In this document: piece after piece, positions 50,301 through 62,482 of the stretch
How positions within the stretch are numbered: the first letter of the stretch is position 1
How the letters are laid out: each line of letters opens with the position of its first letter
NCBI RefSeq assembly: GCF_021018895.1
Contig: NC_079366.1
Location: 26,836,770-26,900,769, forward strand
Length of the DNA: 64,000 bases
Source: Seriola aureovittata
Taxonomy: Eukaryota; Chordata; Actinopteri; Carangiformes; Carangidae
Direction: 5' to 3'
Position numbers and translations under genes: made by a program
Notes under the pieces: generated by a model
What the model was told of the DNA's origin: nothing
Seen by the model: only the letters and a program-made list of their open reading frames with translations
Databases searched by the model: none

Positions 50301-53300
50301 GTCATCAACAGTCAGACATCCATTAACATTTCATCAAAGCTTCAACATGTTCACATCTCTGGCCGTACGCCGCTAGAAGGAAAATATGCTCATTCTTGAT
50401 TTCTGAAGTAATATTTTTCACCTCAGCTGTTTTGGTCCAGTGGAGAGGCGTCCCTCCATACAGAGAGTCTTCAGCCTGGATCTGGCCCGGGTCCGCTTTG
50501 AGGATCTCCTCCACGCAGCTGACAGGCAAACATAAATTGAAAAAGGACTATTACTACTACTATAAATTAACTAAAGTACATAATTCAATATCTCATAATT
50601 ATACTGCACAGTATTTCATTTTAAACTGATCATTTTAGTAACCCCTTTTGAAACAGTATCAATTTTTGTGTCTTTAGCACAAATTCTTCCATGGCCTCTC
50701 TACCCAACATTACTACCCAATGTTACTTATATGAGTTACCTAGATGAGAGTTTCTGAAAGTTCCTCTTATAGATTATTTTTATTGTTATATACTGCCCTT
50801 ATCCTAAAGTCATCAAACCCAGGTCCTGAAGGCATTTTTCAAAAACTCAAAGGAGAGTACAGGCGTCCATCTACAGTTAGAGGTCTATTTATAAAAGAGG
50901 CAGCTCAGCAGGGTAACCGGGGAAACTGTTGCTTCAAAATCAAATGTTCTTTAGTGTCTCTCAGGAAAAAAGAAAAACACTTCCAGCTCCGGAGATGCTG
51001 TTCTGCAGCTACAAAAAAGCTTAAGTAATTCAATCTGAACAGCGCATGTGGTTTCAGAAACATTCATCTGAAATGGTGCAACACTAAGACTGGCGTGGAC
51101 TGGTTTAAATCTACAGAGACCATTTAAAAGTTAATCATTAGTTTCACCACAGACAGCAGAACAGAGAAAATAACTCCATGTTGTGAATCATCATCCTCAC
51201 CCTTTCCCTTACTCACCCCTTCTCGCTGTACTTCATGGCACTGTGGATGGGGTAGCCACTGCCGCCAATGACATCGCACTTGGCCCCACCATCTAACAGA
51301 GCTTTGACGGCCTCCACGCGTCCCAAGCGACAGGCCACGTGGAGTGGCGTCTCCCCGTTTTTGTTCAGCTCATTCACCCCCGAGCACAGCCGTGAGCACA
51401 GGACCTGGAAGAGGAGACAACATGGTGGAAGAAGGTGGAAGAAGGGAAAATAATTTTATTATGCAGTTAAGAGGACCTGACTGGTTAATAACGTTTTAAA
51501 TTTTGACGTAAAACAGTAACACTTGTCAATCAGTTGAATTTTAAAAGCAATGAATTAGATTACATTAGATTAGATTACATTAGATTAGATTAACTTTATT
51601 TATCCCACAACTGGGAAATTCATTTACCACAGCAGAAAATATGAATGTTGTAACACAGTTACAGTACAACCTTATGCATGAAGCTGACTTCACTTGTGCT
51701 CACCTGGATGATTTGAGGAGAATCCTGCTTGGCAGCGCTGTGCATGGGCGTCTCCCCGTTGCGGTCTTTGATGTCCGTGCGAGCCTGGCTTTCCTCCAAC
51801 AGCTCCTTCACACACACCGAGTCACCACGCTCACACGCTCGATGCAGCGGCGTCTGACCGGCCGCATCCCGAGCATTGATCTGACTGGAGACAGGGCGAT
51901 GGTGGGTTGATTTCAGGGTGGCATGTATTACTGATTCTTCACCTTTATTTTGTGAGGATTTTAAGTTCCTGATCTTACTGATCCTACAATGTGCAGAGCT
52001 ACCAGTAAAATACTTTTCCAAAGTATAAAGCAGGTGTTAATAAGTTTCCTTCCTTCCAGCCAGCCATCAGTTTCTAATCATATCAGTACTGCATGAAGAG
52101 CTGGCCTGAATCCTTTGTTTTGTTCTTTTGGCAAAGTTATGTTAACATGATGTGGTAATGCAGGTCAGGCAGGGACAGTTTATTTCTTGTTTGTTATGTG
52201 AGTAATTCCAACATCCCAGTGTTAACACTTGCCAGCAAAACTCCCAAGCTTTTTAATCCAAGATAAAAATCAGGTCAAATTTTTTTTTGAATTTGCCTTT
52301 AATTATGTTCATGTTCAGATTAAATTTCCCAACAACACTATTGAAAATGCAAGGCATTTAAGACTTTTGCAAAAGTTTGACCATAGATATAACAATTAAA
52401 TGCTTCCACTGAGAAGGGATGTAGCTTTCAAGTAATTATAAACTGATTATCATGCTGCGCTGATGAGAATGAAAACCAACTGCTGCCCAAAAAAAAACAA
52501 AAAAATGAACTCAAAAATGACATGATTTGGAAAATGGAAGGAGTAATGTCAAATAATTTGTAGTTGATGGGCTAAAACTTTCAAAATCACTCTAAAGCAA
52601 TTATACTCAGTCAATAGTATTTGTTCCATTCTTTTCATGTAGCTGGCACTCGCATACAGACTCAGTATTAATGTCTCTGTAGAAAAAGCTTATGTATTAC
52701 AGGCTAATCCCTTCTTCATTCCCTCATTCCACTGTTTATTGATGCACTTATCCATGAACAAACCTGCCCTCAGCCAGAACTAGTGCTGAGACAATCCATT
52801 ATTATAATTCACTGGCTGTCCCGTCTCAAATGTGGACAATATGCTGCTTTTCACTGTTTTATATTATTGTAAACTCTTTTTCAAGAGCTATTTTTCTCTT
52901 TTTTATGACAAGATGCAGTCCCCTTCAGAATAAAAGTCAACACATCCTGTCTTACCTCTGCACATAGTTATGTTTGAGACACTCCCTCAGGCCTGTCTCC
53001 ACGGCAATGTGGGCAGAGCTCCAGTCCGGGTGGTTGCGGATGCAGTCCACAATTGGCTGGGTGGTCTCAGCCTTCAGAGGAAGTGTCTCGTAGAAGGGGC
53101 GAAGCTTGAGGGCATACTGCGGAAACCAGTTCATGGCGTCCTCCTCTGACCCCACCTGAAACAGCCTGGCTCAGGCAGCACAGAGGTTACATTGTCAAAT
53201 TGTAAAAGAACTTTAAGAGGACATCTAACTGTTTGCCTGTGAAGTCACAGAGAAAATAAATAAGAATATGATAGACAACTGCAGTTGTAAGCAAGTTTGG

Positions 53301-54548
53301 CCTCTCCCTGAAAAACAGCATACTTTGTTGATACTTCATACTGGCATTAAAATGTATTTAAATGTTACTGTTACTTATAATTTAAACAAACTTAAAATAG
53401 AAAGAAAATAAACCATATGCATATGGGAAAGTTTTCTAAGTCAGTATAAAGTTCTGCGATATTTTCAGGCTGTTGCACACACACAGCATATTTAAGATCT
53501 ACCCACAGATATTCAAATGATATTCAAGTCAGGGGACTGTGAGAGTCGCTCCAGCTTGTGTTTCTTGAAGTAGTTCATGGTGGATTTAGAGGTTTTTCTT
53601 TTGGATCGTTGTCGTGCTGTAGAAGCCAGCTTCTGTTCAGCTTCAGTTCTTTGACTGACTGCAGGACTTTTGCATCCAGAATTTGCAGTATACTTCTGCA
53701 TATACCACAATAACTGTTAAGTTGTTTTCCTAATTTTTTTAAGTGTGTGCAATAAAAAGTAACAATGCATTAACATGTCTTGCCTTTTGCACACAACTGT
53801 TTTTTTCTTCAGAGGGAATGCTAATTCCAAAGATCCCTTTATTATATTACTGTTTGTATTTGCTGTAAGTTCTCAGAAACCTGTCCCTTTATAACAAATT
53901 CACATTACTGGGAACCCCCACCCTTACATCACCCTTACAACAGATTTAACTTTTGGTTTCACTTCTGGCAAACTGTAAAACCGGTTCTTTACTTCATTAC
54001 TAGCTTCATTAACAGCTTCATTACTTAAGTCTACTTTTCAGATCTATGGCTGAATGACTGATGACACTGACTCATTCACGATAAAGGGTTTTGATTGAGC
54101 TAAACTGCTTTGTTAGGTAACAGTGTAGGTCAATAGTGGTCTACACTTAAGCAATGAAACCAAATCTGCAGGTGGTCATAAGATCACAGACAACAAACAA
54201 ATTAATCTTTAAAACACACTTGTGGTCATTTCAGCTAACATCTGTTCATTTAAACTTTGTTCAGTGTCTGTATTACACAACAAATGGCACATGTGACACC
54301 ACTCCCCCACCCCATGATGTGATCAATATTGACCTCAGAACAACATTCGGCGTCTCAGGGCACATAAGAAGACAGTCCCATGACTGGCACTGATTGTTTC
54401 TATACAGGACCATGCGTCCCTCCTCTTTCAGCAAGACTTTGCCTCCTCCACCATAGTCGGACAGTGGCACATCCCGGACCCGGTAGGGGTTGGTGAAGAG
54501 GGTTGACACAGAGGAGACTGTGTCCAACAGCCGGCCAAGGAACTGCAT
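44381..54548 (-). CDS. pla2g6: Group VI calcium-independent phospholipase A2 (pla2g6, iPLA2-beta)
   Basis: Hydrolyses fatty acids from membrane phospholipids, serving membrane remodelling. Coding exons: 54548-54334, 53165-52956, 51884-51704, 51404-51217, 50518-50422, 50077-49895, 49565-49457, 48985-48869, 48237-48147, 47772-47609, 47528-47378, 47217-47081, 46766-46689, 46460-46306, 46141-46090, 45419-45304, 45132-45059, 44525-44381. Phases agree across all 18, giving 820 residues (human about 806). The N-terminus MQFLGRL matches the family. Ankyrin repeats span about 145-390 ([46 protein letters not shown]). The patatin domain has the nucleotide-binding-like loop DGGGIKG (472-478), the lipase motif GTSTG with Ser507, and the DGG motif with Asp666. 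The C-terminus ends LANMLLDN. Donors of coding exons 1 (GTCAAT) and 10 (GTTTGT) are weak. The proline-rich insert exon (48985-48869) is shorter than in the human long form. Confidence 0.95.
46689..46766 (-). CDS. pla2g6: pla2g6 coding exon 13: 78-bp phase-symmetric exon with NLS-like motif
   Basis: Acceptor TTATTACAG, donor GAAG|GTGTGT; phase 1 on both sides, so it can be skipped without frame loss. It encodes an acidic stretch GWEDEDV and then [21 protein letters not shown] is a classic monopartite nuclear-import-like sequence. It lies between the TIPQ end of the exon before it and the [12 protein letters not shown] start of the next, where I recall no such segment in the human protein. Confidence 0.75.
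47609..47772 (-). CDS. pla2g6: pla2g6 catalytic exon (nucleotide loop and active-site serine)
   Basis: Codes [12 protein letters not shown] and [14 protein letters not shown], containing both the glycine-rich loop and the nucleophile serine of the patatin fold in one exon. The donor is the unusual GTTTGT, preceded by ATACACG. Confidence 0.93.
49003..49110. repeat. (CA)n and (GA)n tracts in pla2g6 intron
   Basis: Short CA tract 49003-49018 next to the acceptor of coding exon 8, then GA-rich 49057-49110. On the transcribed strand these are TG and CT tracts upstream of the acceptor at 48987-48986. Confidence 0.85.
51530..51625. repeat. Retroposon tail-like fragment in pla2g6 intron
   Basis: Short ATTAGATT repeats lead into 'aactttatttatcccacaac' and 'gggaaattca', the recognisable end of abundant fish retroposons. 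Confidence 0.55.
53440..53730 (-). mobile_element. Tc1-like transposase fragment in pla2g6 intron 1
   Basis: On the minus strand 53710-53513 reads [18 protein letters not shown] followed by SQSPDLNII, the conserved part of Tc1 transposases before the last catalytic acidic residue. It lacks the remainder and the ends are not clear, so it is a dead fragment. It sits between pla2g6 coding exons 1 and 2. Confidence 0.75.
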
Positions 54549-55277
54549 TGTTACCTGAGAGAAAACAATAGTGCTTAAGGAGGACTGACACAATATACAG
54601 CACAGTGTCTTACGGACTAAAGAAAACAAGGTTTGCTAGTAAATGTAGAAATGTATAGCTCCCTCGCCCTCTGTGGCAGCTGTTTGCTCCATCACCGCCT
54701 GTAGGATTGCTGTCAACAGTAATGAATGATTTATTTTATGCTCAGGTCAGGTTGTAACCACAAGAATAGCAACAGGTGTAATATCCCTGATATGACATAT
54801 CATAGCTGCTGCCGGACTCTCATTTACGGTTAGATACGTGGGTTAACGGACTAAACTATGAGTAGCAATTTCTTGGGAGGTTAAGCTAATTATACTTCCT
54901 TCATTAGTAGCTCGTCTAAGACATAAGTTGATAACTCAGGTTAGCTGTCAGCTCTCCACTTCATGTACACTGCAAGACCTTTAAGTAACAACAAAAGCCG
55001 ACTATGAATGAGGCTGGTTTTCATTTAAAAGATGAACAAGTGGCTTCATTCATGCTGCTCACGAGTTTCGTGTTGTCCAGAATCAATTTGACATGATACC
55101 AGCGCTAAAAGCCACAGCCACGCAGTCAGCGAACCATCCCTGTAGTTCATGTTTTTAAATATTAAAATAAACCTCTAAACCATTCTGAGCATCTATACTA
55201 CAGTTTTCTACCTGTCAAGTGCAGCTAATCGCATTACGTAGCCTAAAGGCAGCCTGCTGATGTCTCCCCATGCTTAC

Positions 55278-55400
55278 CTGCTAGCTGTCCTCTGCGCTGG
55301 CTGACTTCTGACAGCTACATCAACAACCGCGATACTGCAAGCAAACTTGCTACAAATCATGATTGACGTGAGCTCGTCCAATCAGAGCTCGAGGACTAGA
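55278..55400 (-). promoter_or_regulatory. pla2g6: Probable non-coding first exon and promoter of pla2g6
   Basis: The pla2g6 start ATG (54548) lies six bases after an acceptor (54556-54555), so an upstream non-coding exon is required. The best donor is CAG|GTAAGCA with exon end at 55278. The start of transcription is not fixed; the stretch up to about 55400 has several CpGs. Confidence 0.5.
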
Positions 55401-55429
55401 GGCGGCTGCTAGGCAAAATGGGGGAGGGG

Positions 55430-57440
55430 ACATGTCACATAGAAGCTGCTGGGGTTTTCTCATAGATGTATGTCACATTAGAAAGACCCACCAGCAAAGG
55501 GGAGACCTTTCTAGTTCAAAGCATTATGAATTCTGGTTTTTATTATTTCAGTTGTCATTTTTAAAATGTGTACTTATTAACCTGTACCTTTTATCTTATA
55601 TGCAATACATTTTTATTTCGTTATATTATTATTATGTGCCTGCAATGCAATAGCATGAAGGCATATATAATTATTCTGCATAATTATTCGAAATCGAAAT
55701 TTCGGCGCGTAACTTGTCCTGCAGCTTTTGAGAAAACCCAGACAATATATGTCAAAACGTACGTCTAGCGATTCGAGTAACTATGGTGACGTTAATAGCG
55801 ATAAAAAAAATAAAAAAAGCGAAACTTAGAAAAACGGTTGAAACCTTAAACGAGTCACAGGATATGAAACTGTTTGTGATTAAATCAGTATTTTTGACAA
55901 CTATTACAGTTTTCACAAAATCGCATTTTACGTTTTGTGTCATTTTTAGTTTCGGGTTTTATAATGGGCGTGTACTGAATGTTCAGCGCTAGAGTTGACA
56001 ACTGCCATCCCTGAAAGTACCTAAAAAAAAATCAACCTCAAATCAAACTCTTTTAAATTCCACAATTTCTAACCTTCAAATTTCACCAGGAATTTTCTAG
56101 TTTATTATTGTGTTTTATCATACCACTATACTGTTTTGTCAGCAACCTAATGTATTTGATGTTTCTTGTAAGTTGATTGCAGCTGTGTGTCGCACTGGTG
56201 AGCAAGTTAAATTTCCTCTCAGGGATAATGAAGGATATCTTATCTCATTTTATCTCTAACAAACTAAGCAATGACCCTTATCATCGTGGATTTAATGAAG
56301 AGTATCTGATCCCAGCAGTGTAACAGTGAGGGGAATTGTGAAACTAAGTACACAGGGCACCAGCATGAGGAAAGAACTTAAAAAGCCTGGAAATAAAACA
56401 TTTTATTTATCTGTTTCAAAATTATTCAAATTATTTGTATTATTAGTTCACTACTAAAACTATACTCATCACCATCTTCTTCTTCTCATCTTTCTGAGAA
56501 TGTTGACAAGATGAGTTCATAAATTGACCACTGTAATTTCATTTTTAAAATACTTGTAATGTAACATTTTAAATATGACCAGTTTTTTATAGGCAATGTA
56601 TTGATCAGCGTCACAATTCTGTTTACAAATATTGCTGGTGGTAATAAACCTTCAGAAGCATCTGAATTGTTTAATTAATTCAAAGCAGGTTATGATATAA
56701 CAATTCTTTCTATGTTAAGACCAGTCAATCAGTTTGAGAGTGCAGATTCTAATCTTACGTTTGTGGGGGTTTTTTGTATATTTGTGGATTGTGCCTTCAG
56801 GTTCGTAAAGTTTGATTCTGCTTCTTCTGTGCCAAAACAAACTGGGCTACACTTGTTAGAAACTAATACACCGTCATTCTGCAAATAAAAATGATTTCAG
56901 TGAAGCTGTGTTTGGTTGCCTTTTACATTTCCATTGTTGTAAACAAATAGCCCATAGCTGCATTAGTTCCTCCATCATAAGATGCTGACTGGTCTGAGCC
57001 TCTGTGGTTTGGACACAAGCGAATAAGTTGGAGCCTGGCAAGATGGATTCTCGCTTGCGTGAAATCCATTTGCCTCACAAGGAATGAAATGTAAACACTC
57101 AGAATTTTCTATGCCAGTGTTTTGTATGGGTTTTTTATTTATTTATTAGTACATTGTAAATAACATATTCTATTAATGATGATCAGTGAAACATTTATCA
57201 AAATTTAAAAGTAATAATCAAAAAAAAAAAAATTCAGTTACAGGCCCTTAGAATCGTCCCAACTTCCCACCCCCCATATGGTGCCCCTGACTCATGCCCC
57301 CAGTGTTTTTAAAATCATGGCTACTGCCCTGGACAGGTTAAAGATTTGTTTTGTTAGCTGCTGCTAACACTTGTCTAATAGGATATGATTTTATCGTAAG
57401 TTTTCATGTGTTTAGGGAGGAGTTATCATGGCGTCGCTTG
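55430..57440. other. Intergenic region between the divergent pla2g6 and cbx6
   Basis: AT-rich, about 2 kb, with no exon recognised on either strand. Short frames near 55432-55992 show no domain and are low in coding character. Confidence 0.55.
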
Positions 57441-57615
57441 TCATCACCCAGCGATGAGCGCTAAAAGCAGCACGCGGTTTTTTGCATCCTCGTGAGTGTC
57501 TTCATCGTTGCCAGGACGACCAAAGGGGCTGACCCCAGTCACGTGACAGCACGATAGCCGCGCCGCCGCTGCTTTGGTGGTGTGTGTATGTGTGCACGTG
57601 TGTGTGTGTGTGTGT

Positions 57616-57646
<31 letters not shown>

Positions 57647-57799
57647 AGTGAGTGTGTATGAGTGAGAGAGTGAGTGATAGAGAGTGTGTGTATCTGCCGC
57701 CTCTCTCACAGTTTGGCTGTGGTCGGCCCGAGCAGTCAGCAGAGCTTGTCGTCTGGAGAGAGGCAAACAGAGACAGGTAGCTTAGTTGGGGCATGAAAG
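57440..57799 (+). promoter_or_regulatory. cbx6 promoter and 5' UTR, CpG-rich with internal (TG)n
   Basis: CpG density rises sharply at 57440-58000 compared with the flanks, as in a CpG-island promoter. It contains GCCGCGCCGCCGC-like sequence and an interrupted (TG)n tract at 57575-57690, ending about 110 bases before the start codon. Confidence 0.55.
57575..57690. repeat. (TG)n tract in cbx6 5' region
   Basis: Imperfect TG repeat merging into GAGTGAGT/GAGAGAG words, inside the CpG-rich 5' region. Confidence 0.9.
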
Positions 57800-60700
57800 A
57801 TGGAGCTCTCGGCGGCGGGGGATCGTATTTTCGCCGCAGAAGCCATACTGAAACGCCGCGTTCGTAAGGTGAGCCACATCGTCGCCGTCCCGCGTCTTTT
57901 GACTGCCAGCAGATGTTGGCCGCGGTCAGCACGGCACGGCACTGCTCTACTCCATAGGCTTGGGGCTGCCTTTCTGCGCCTATGCAATGCTATGGAGGCC
58001 TTGTGGATGCCTTTACTTTGCTAGTCACAACTAGCTTTAAGCTAACTAGCAGGGCTACCAGTCATGGCTGGTGTATTCAGGCTTTAGCAGGGCAATAAAA
58101 ACAGCGACACAAAGAAGGGGCTAGCTACAAAAGAACAAGGCAGCCCAGCGGATGGGATGTGGGTTGTGCTATGAAATGGAGGGGCCTGACTTCTCTGCCA
58201 GCTAACGGTAGCTAAAGCTATACGGTCACAATCTTCAGTTTACAGCTTGTGGAAGAGGTGCATGTTGCACCCACGTTGAAGACTGATTGAAACTGTTGCT
58301 TTCTTCTGCAGGCTGTGAAAGATGGTCCCTAAAACATTAGTTCTTGCACTTATGTGCTGTTTAAGAGAAAGTCCAGCTGATGCAGGACTACTGATGTCAA
58401 TGTTTTATCAGTCTGCTATAGCTTGTATACTGGAAAAGACCCTATAAATGATGGTAGGATACCATCTTAAAGTGACTGGTATGCATAGTTAACCAGCAGG
58501 CCCACCAGGCCTCCAGTTAATAATGAATTGCCTGCTAGAATTTAACAGCTGTCCCCCTTCTTGATGAGATGCATGCAATCCCAGATCTTGCACAAAACAG
58601 GCCTACCATATTTAGGTGTAATATAAGCTCTTCATACAAATTTTTAAGAGTGACTCATCCTTTTTCGAAATGCAGATATGTTTACCATGCAATTTAATTT
58701 ACCTCTGTCTGAAGTGGGGGGAAAAAAAGTTTGTGAAAATGTGTATGGTTTTATTTAGATTGTATGGGATTATAACTTTTGAGAACAAGGATGAGCTCTC
58801 ATTCAGAAGAGAGCATTGAAGCATCCCCAATCAAATGTGAAGAAATCACCAACTACCACAAGAGCTTTTTCTTTCTGAAAATATAATTAAGTTTAAATAT
58901 GATGTTTACCAGACGAATATATAACCTGACAACGACTCACCAGGACTAAAACATGGATAAATGAATGACATGGTGTTGTGCTGCAAGAAAAGCATGCAGG
59001 ATTTTGTCCTGTGTCATGCGTAAAAGATGCAACGAAAACACAACAACTCCCAAATGTAAGAGTAATTTAAGACTTAAGACTGAACAGGGAAAAGGACAAT
59101 GCTGCAAATGAATTCCAGATTTAAGGGATTTTTTAAATTCTTTATTTCTCCCTGTTGTCATATATGAGCTGTTTTTGCTAATCCACCATCTGTCATTTTC
59201 TTTCAGGGAAGAATTGAGTACCTGGTAAAATGGAAAGGATGGGCAATGAAGTAAGTTTTATTCCCGTCGATGAATTTAATGTAACTATCACAACCCACAA
59301 TATCTTTTAAAGTGATGTTTGTGTTATGCTTTAAAAAATAAATAAAATGATCACATTTGGTGCAGAATAATTCTTTTGTGCTAAAATGTTTCCTTCGTTG
59401 TGTGTTTTCTTCACGTTGCTCCATTCTTGTTCAGACACAGCACTTGGGAGCCAGAGGAGAATATTCTGGATGACAGGCTGATACTGGGCTTTGAGCAAAA
59501 GTAAGTAAAGCTGGTACACGGTGAGAGAACATACATCATGTGCAAAGTATAACTCTTATTTTGCACATTGTTGTGTGGACTTACAATTTGTCATTGTCTG
59601 CTATGCTCGAATTCAAATAGTACGGACCTGTCTATTGTTAATTTCAGTTCTTAGTCTTCTGTTTGGACATTGTTGTATCTCCCTACTTAAGTTAACTCAT
59701 ATATCTTACTGTAAGTAATGGTGCTTGCTCTCTTAGTGTCTTTACATTCCTTCTCATCTTCTCTCTGATTGTAAAACGTCCATCTGAGCTTAAGTCCTTT
59801 ATATCTGCTGCCAAGCCACTTGTGCTGCTCTGCTGAGACTAGATGTTTACAGTAAACTAAAATGGACAGGAAGCTAAAATGGACACCATAAAAGAGAAAA
59901 GAATGACACACCAAGTTGAAACTAAAATTGACGTGAAGACCCAGAAACGAATGCCCTGTGCCTGACTGCTCTACTTTCACACAACCACGACTTTCATCAG
60001 TCTTCTCTTTTGATTTGTTTCATATTTGCTCCTGTCGTCTCATTCTTTTTTTAGCTTGTGTTTATCTACTTTATTGGGAGTTTGTAAACTGCCATTTCCT
60101 TTTTTTTAGGGAACGGGAAAGGGAATTACATGGGCCGAAGAAGCGAGGACCAAAACCCAAAAACTTTGTCATCAAGGTATGTTTCGATGTCTGTATAACT
60201 GCATGGATATGAGCTTCAGATTCTTACTTTTCGATTACAAAATGACAATGTAATTTAAGCTGTGAAACAATTTAACCTAATTGCCCTCAAATAGGTGCTT
60301 TTGTTCAGGTAGCAGCACCTTGTGTGGAAAGTTCTGTTTGTGGTTTCTACTGTTAAAGTAAGAATAAGGTCAACCCACCTGCAGCAGTTTTTCTTGCTTG
60401 TTTGAAGTTTATTTTAATGCTTGTACTATGCATCACCGTCAACACTGCTGGGAACACGCATTCGTGTTTCTTGTCTCTAAGAAAATTGCTGCAGGGATGT
60501 GTTTATGCCGTGCTACTTTTGTTTTTCACACTATCATTTTCATTTTTACAAATCAGCGTTGAGCAGGAACAACACAGTCGGTTAGTGTTTAAAGCCAAGT
60601 CTGAAGTCTGAAGTTTAAAAGAGTTTGGCTATCAGTCATGACATGTCATATTTTTGTGATCAGTTGCAATAAGAGCTGTAGTTTGAGCTGCACGGGAGTG

Positions 60701-62482
60701 TAGAGTAGCATCAACAGTTACAAACAGTGGAAAGTTATGGTGCATTGGTTGTTGTTACTTTAATCACAAATAGTCAAGCAATAGCTGTGTTGCTGCTTAT
60801 TACTCTCAGTAAGAATTGATTTTCAGACTAAAAGGCCGATTTAAAATGAAGACTGTTAAATTTTGGCTAAATTTGGTTGGAAAGTGTTTTATATTATTAT
60901 ATTACTATTATTTATATATTATTTTATTATTTATATTTTAGCCATTAAAGTGACATAACACTATTGTCCCAACAGCATTTTGAGGCATCTGGACCTGGAC
61001 ATCTCAAAAACAATGACTTTAGGCCAATTTTAACTGAGAAACTATGTCTTTTGTCCTACAAATCACAAAATGTTTCCTGGGCTAATATTGGAAACAAAGT
61101 GGGTATTATGCTATCAAATTGTTAAAACTAGCAGTTCCTTGTTCAATAAAAGTAAAGCTCACTCCCTCACAATGTTTTCTAAAATGTATTGTTTGTTTCA
61201 GGCACGTTCTCAGAAAAGAGAGCCCAGCCGCCAAGCCACCAGCACCCGTCAGACCACATCGCGCTCCTCTTTGTCCACTTCCAGCCGAGCAGCGCCCTCC
61301 TCTTCTGCCTCACCTCATCATTTACCATCTTCGTCCTCCTCTTCCTCAACTGTGGCCCCCTCCCCTAAACTCAACTCCCTCGCAGCCACCCACAAGCTGA
61401 AGAAGGACATTCACCGTTGCCACCGGATGTCCAGGCGTCCACTGCCCCGTTCAGACCCCATGGCACCTACTTTCTCCAACCCTGGTGGTTTCCCTTCCCG
61501 CATGCATGTCTCCCCCTTCTCCGAGACCGTCCGTATCCTCAACCGTAGAGTCAAACCCCGAGAGGTCAAGAGAGGTCGGATCATCCTCAACCTAAAGGTC
61601 ATTGATAAGCCAGGTAGAGGTGGCACAGCTGCAGGCAGTAGGAATATTACAACAGGACGCCAAAACATCCCTTCTCGCAATCGCATCATTGGGAAAAAGG
61701 GAGAGGCCCCTTATAGACCTTTCCAACCTCCTCTGAAGATGCTGGGGTTCCCGATGTACGGGAAGCCGTTTGGGTTACAGTGTGGAGGCCCTGTGCCTTT
61801 CCACCCCCACACAGGGTCATGCTCCAGCACAGGGGCCAGGGACAGCAACACCACCCCCTCTCAGTACCAGTCACCTCCCTCTCCTGCCTCCTCCAGCGGC
61901 TCTGAAGGAAAATCTCCCACCGCCCCGGCTGCAAAGTCCAAGCCTGCCACTGGAGCCTCACCTTCCAGCGAGGGTCCCAAGCCCAGTAAACCTCACGCAG
62001 AGACCCAGAAGGGCCAGAGCGCCAAGAATCCTACTCCTGCCCAGTCCTCAGATGCAAACCCGGTGGTTTCAGCATCTCCCTTCCTCCCTTCCTCACCGTC
62101 TTCTTCCTTGGAAGACGAGGAGGAGGAGGGTGCCGTGGACCGTTCAGTGCCCTCAGAGGGAGGCAGGAAAAATCTTCGCCAACGCAGGGCTAAACGCCAG
62201 CCGCCCACCACTCTCCCCTGTGTCGCCCCCGGGGACCAGAGCTCTGCCCCCACCGAACCCCAAAGGGTGCCTGCTGAAGGAGACCCTGACTGGCACCCTG
62301 AAATGGCGCCAAGTTGCAAGGATGTGGTGGTCACTGATGTCACCACCAACCTCGGCACCGTCACCATAAAAGAGTTCCCCTCCCCTGCCTCCTGCCCTGC
62401 CTCGCCCTCCTCCAGCCCCGAAAATGCCTCTTCCCCTCCCCCCGCCTCCACCTCCGACGACCCCTCCCCAGCCAAGCCATAG
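57800..62482 (+). CDS. cbx6: Chromobox protein 6 (cbx6), Polycomb PRC1 reader
   Basis: PRC1 subunit that binds trimethylated H3K27 in the nucleus and joins RING1 through its C-terminal box. Exons: 57800-57868, 59207-59250, 59435-59500, 60110-60176, 61202-62482; phases agree, giving 508 residues (human CBX6 about 412). The chromodomain is at about 9-60, with cage residues Phe11, Trp32 and Trp35 in place. An AT-hook-like [10 protein letters not shown] follows at 68-77. The middle contains CBX6-type blocks: [24 protein letters not shown] sequence, [17 protein letters not shown] and [11 protein letters not shown]. The C-terminal Polycomb box, [19 protein letters not shown] onward, spans about 445-474, followed by a Pro/Ser tail. 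These blocks separate it from CBX7 and CBX8. Ser/Pro-rich low-complexity segments explain most of the extra length. Which teleost cbx6 duplicate this is cannot be told. Confidence 0.95.
57869..59206 (+). other. cbx6 intron 1
   Basis: Begins at GTGAGC in CpG-rich sequence and becomes AT-rich; no exon noticed inside. The acceptor is TTTTCTTTCAG. Confidence 0.6.

Noticed and set aside
59958..60212. Open frame reading through cbx6 exon 4
   Set aside because: Only 60110-60176 is exon; the rest is intron sequence that happens to be open.
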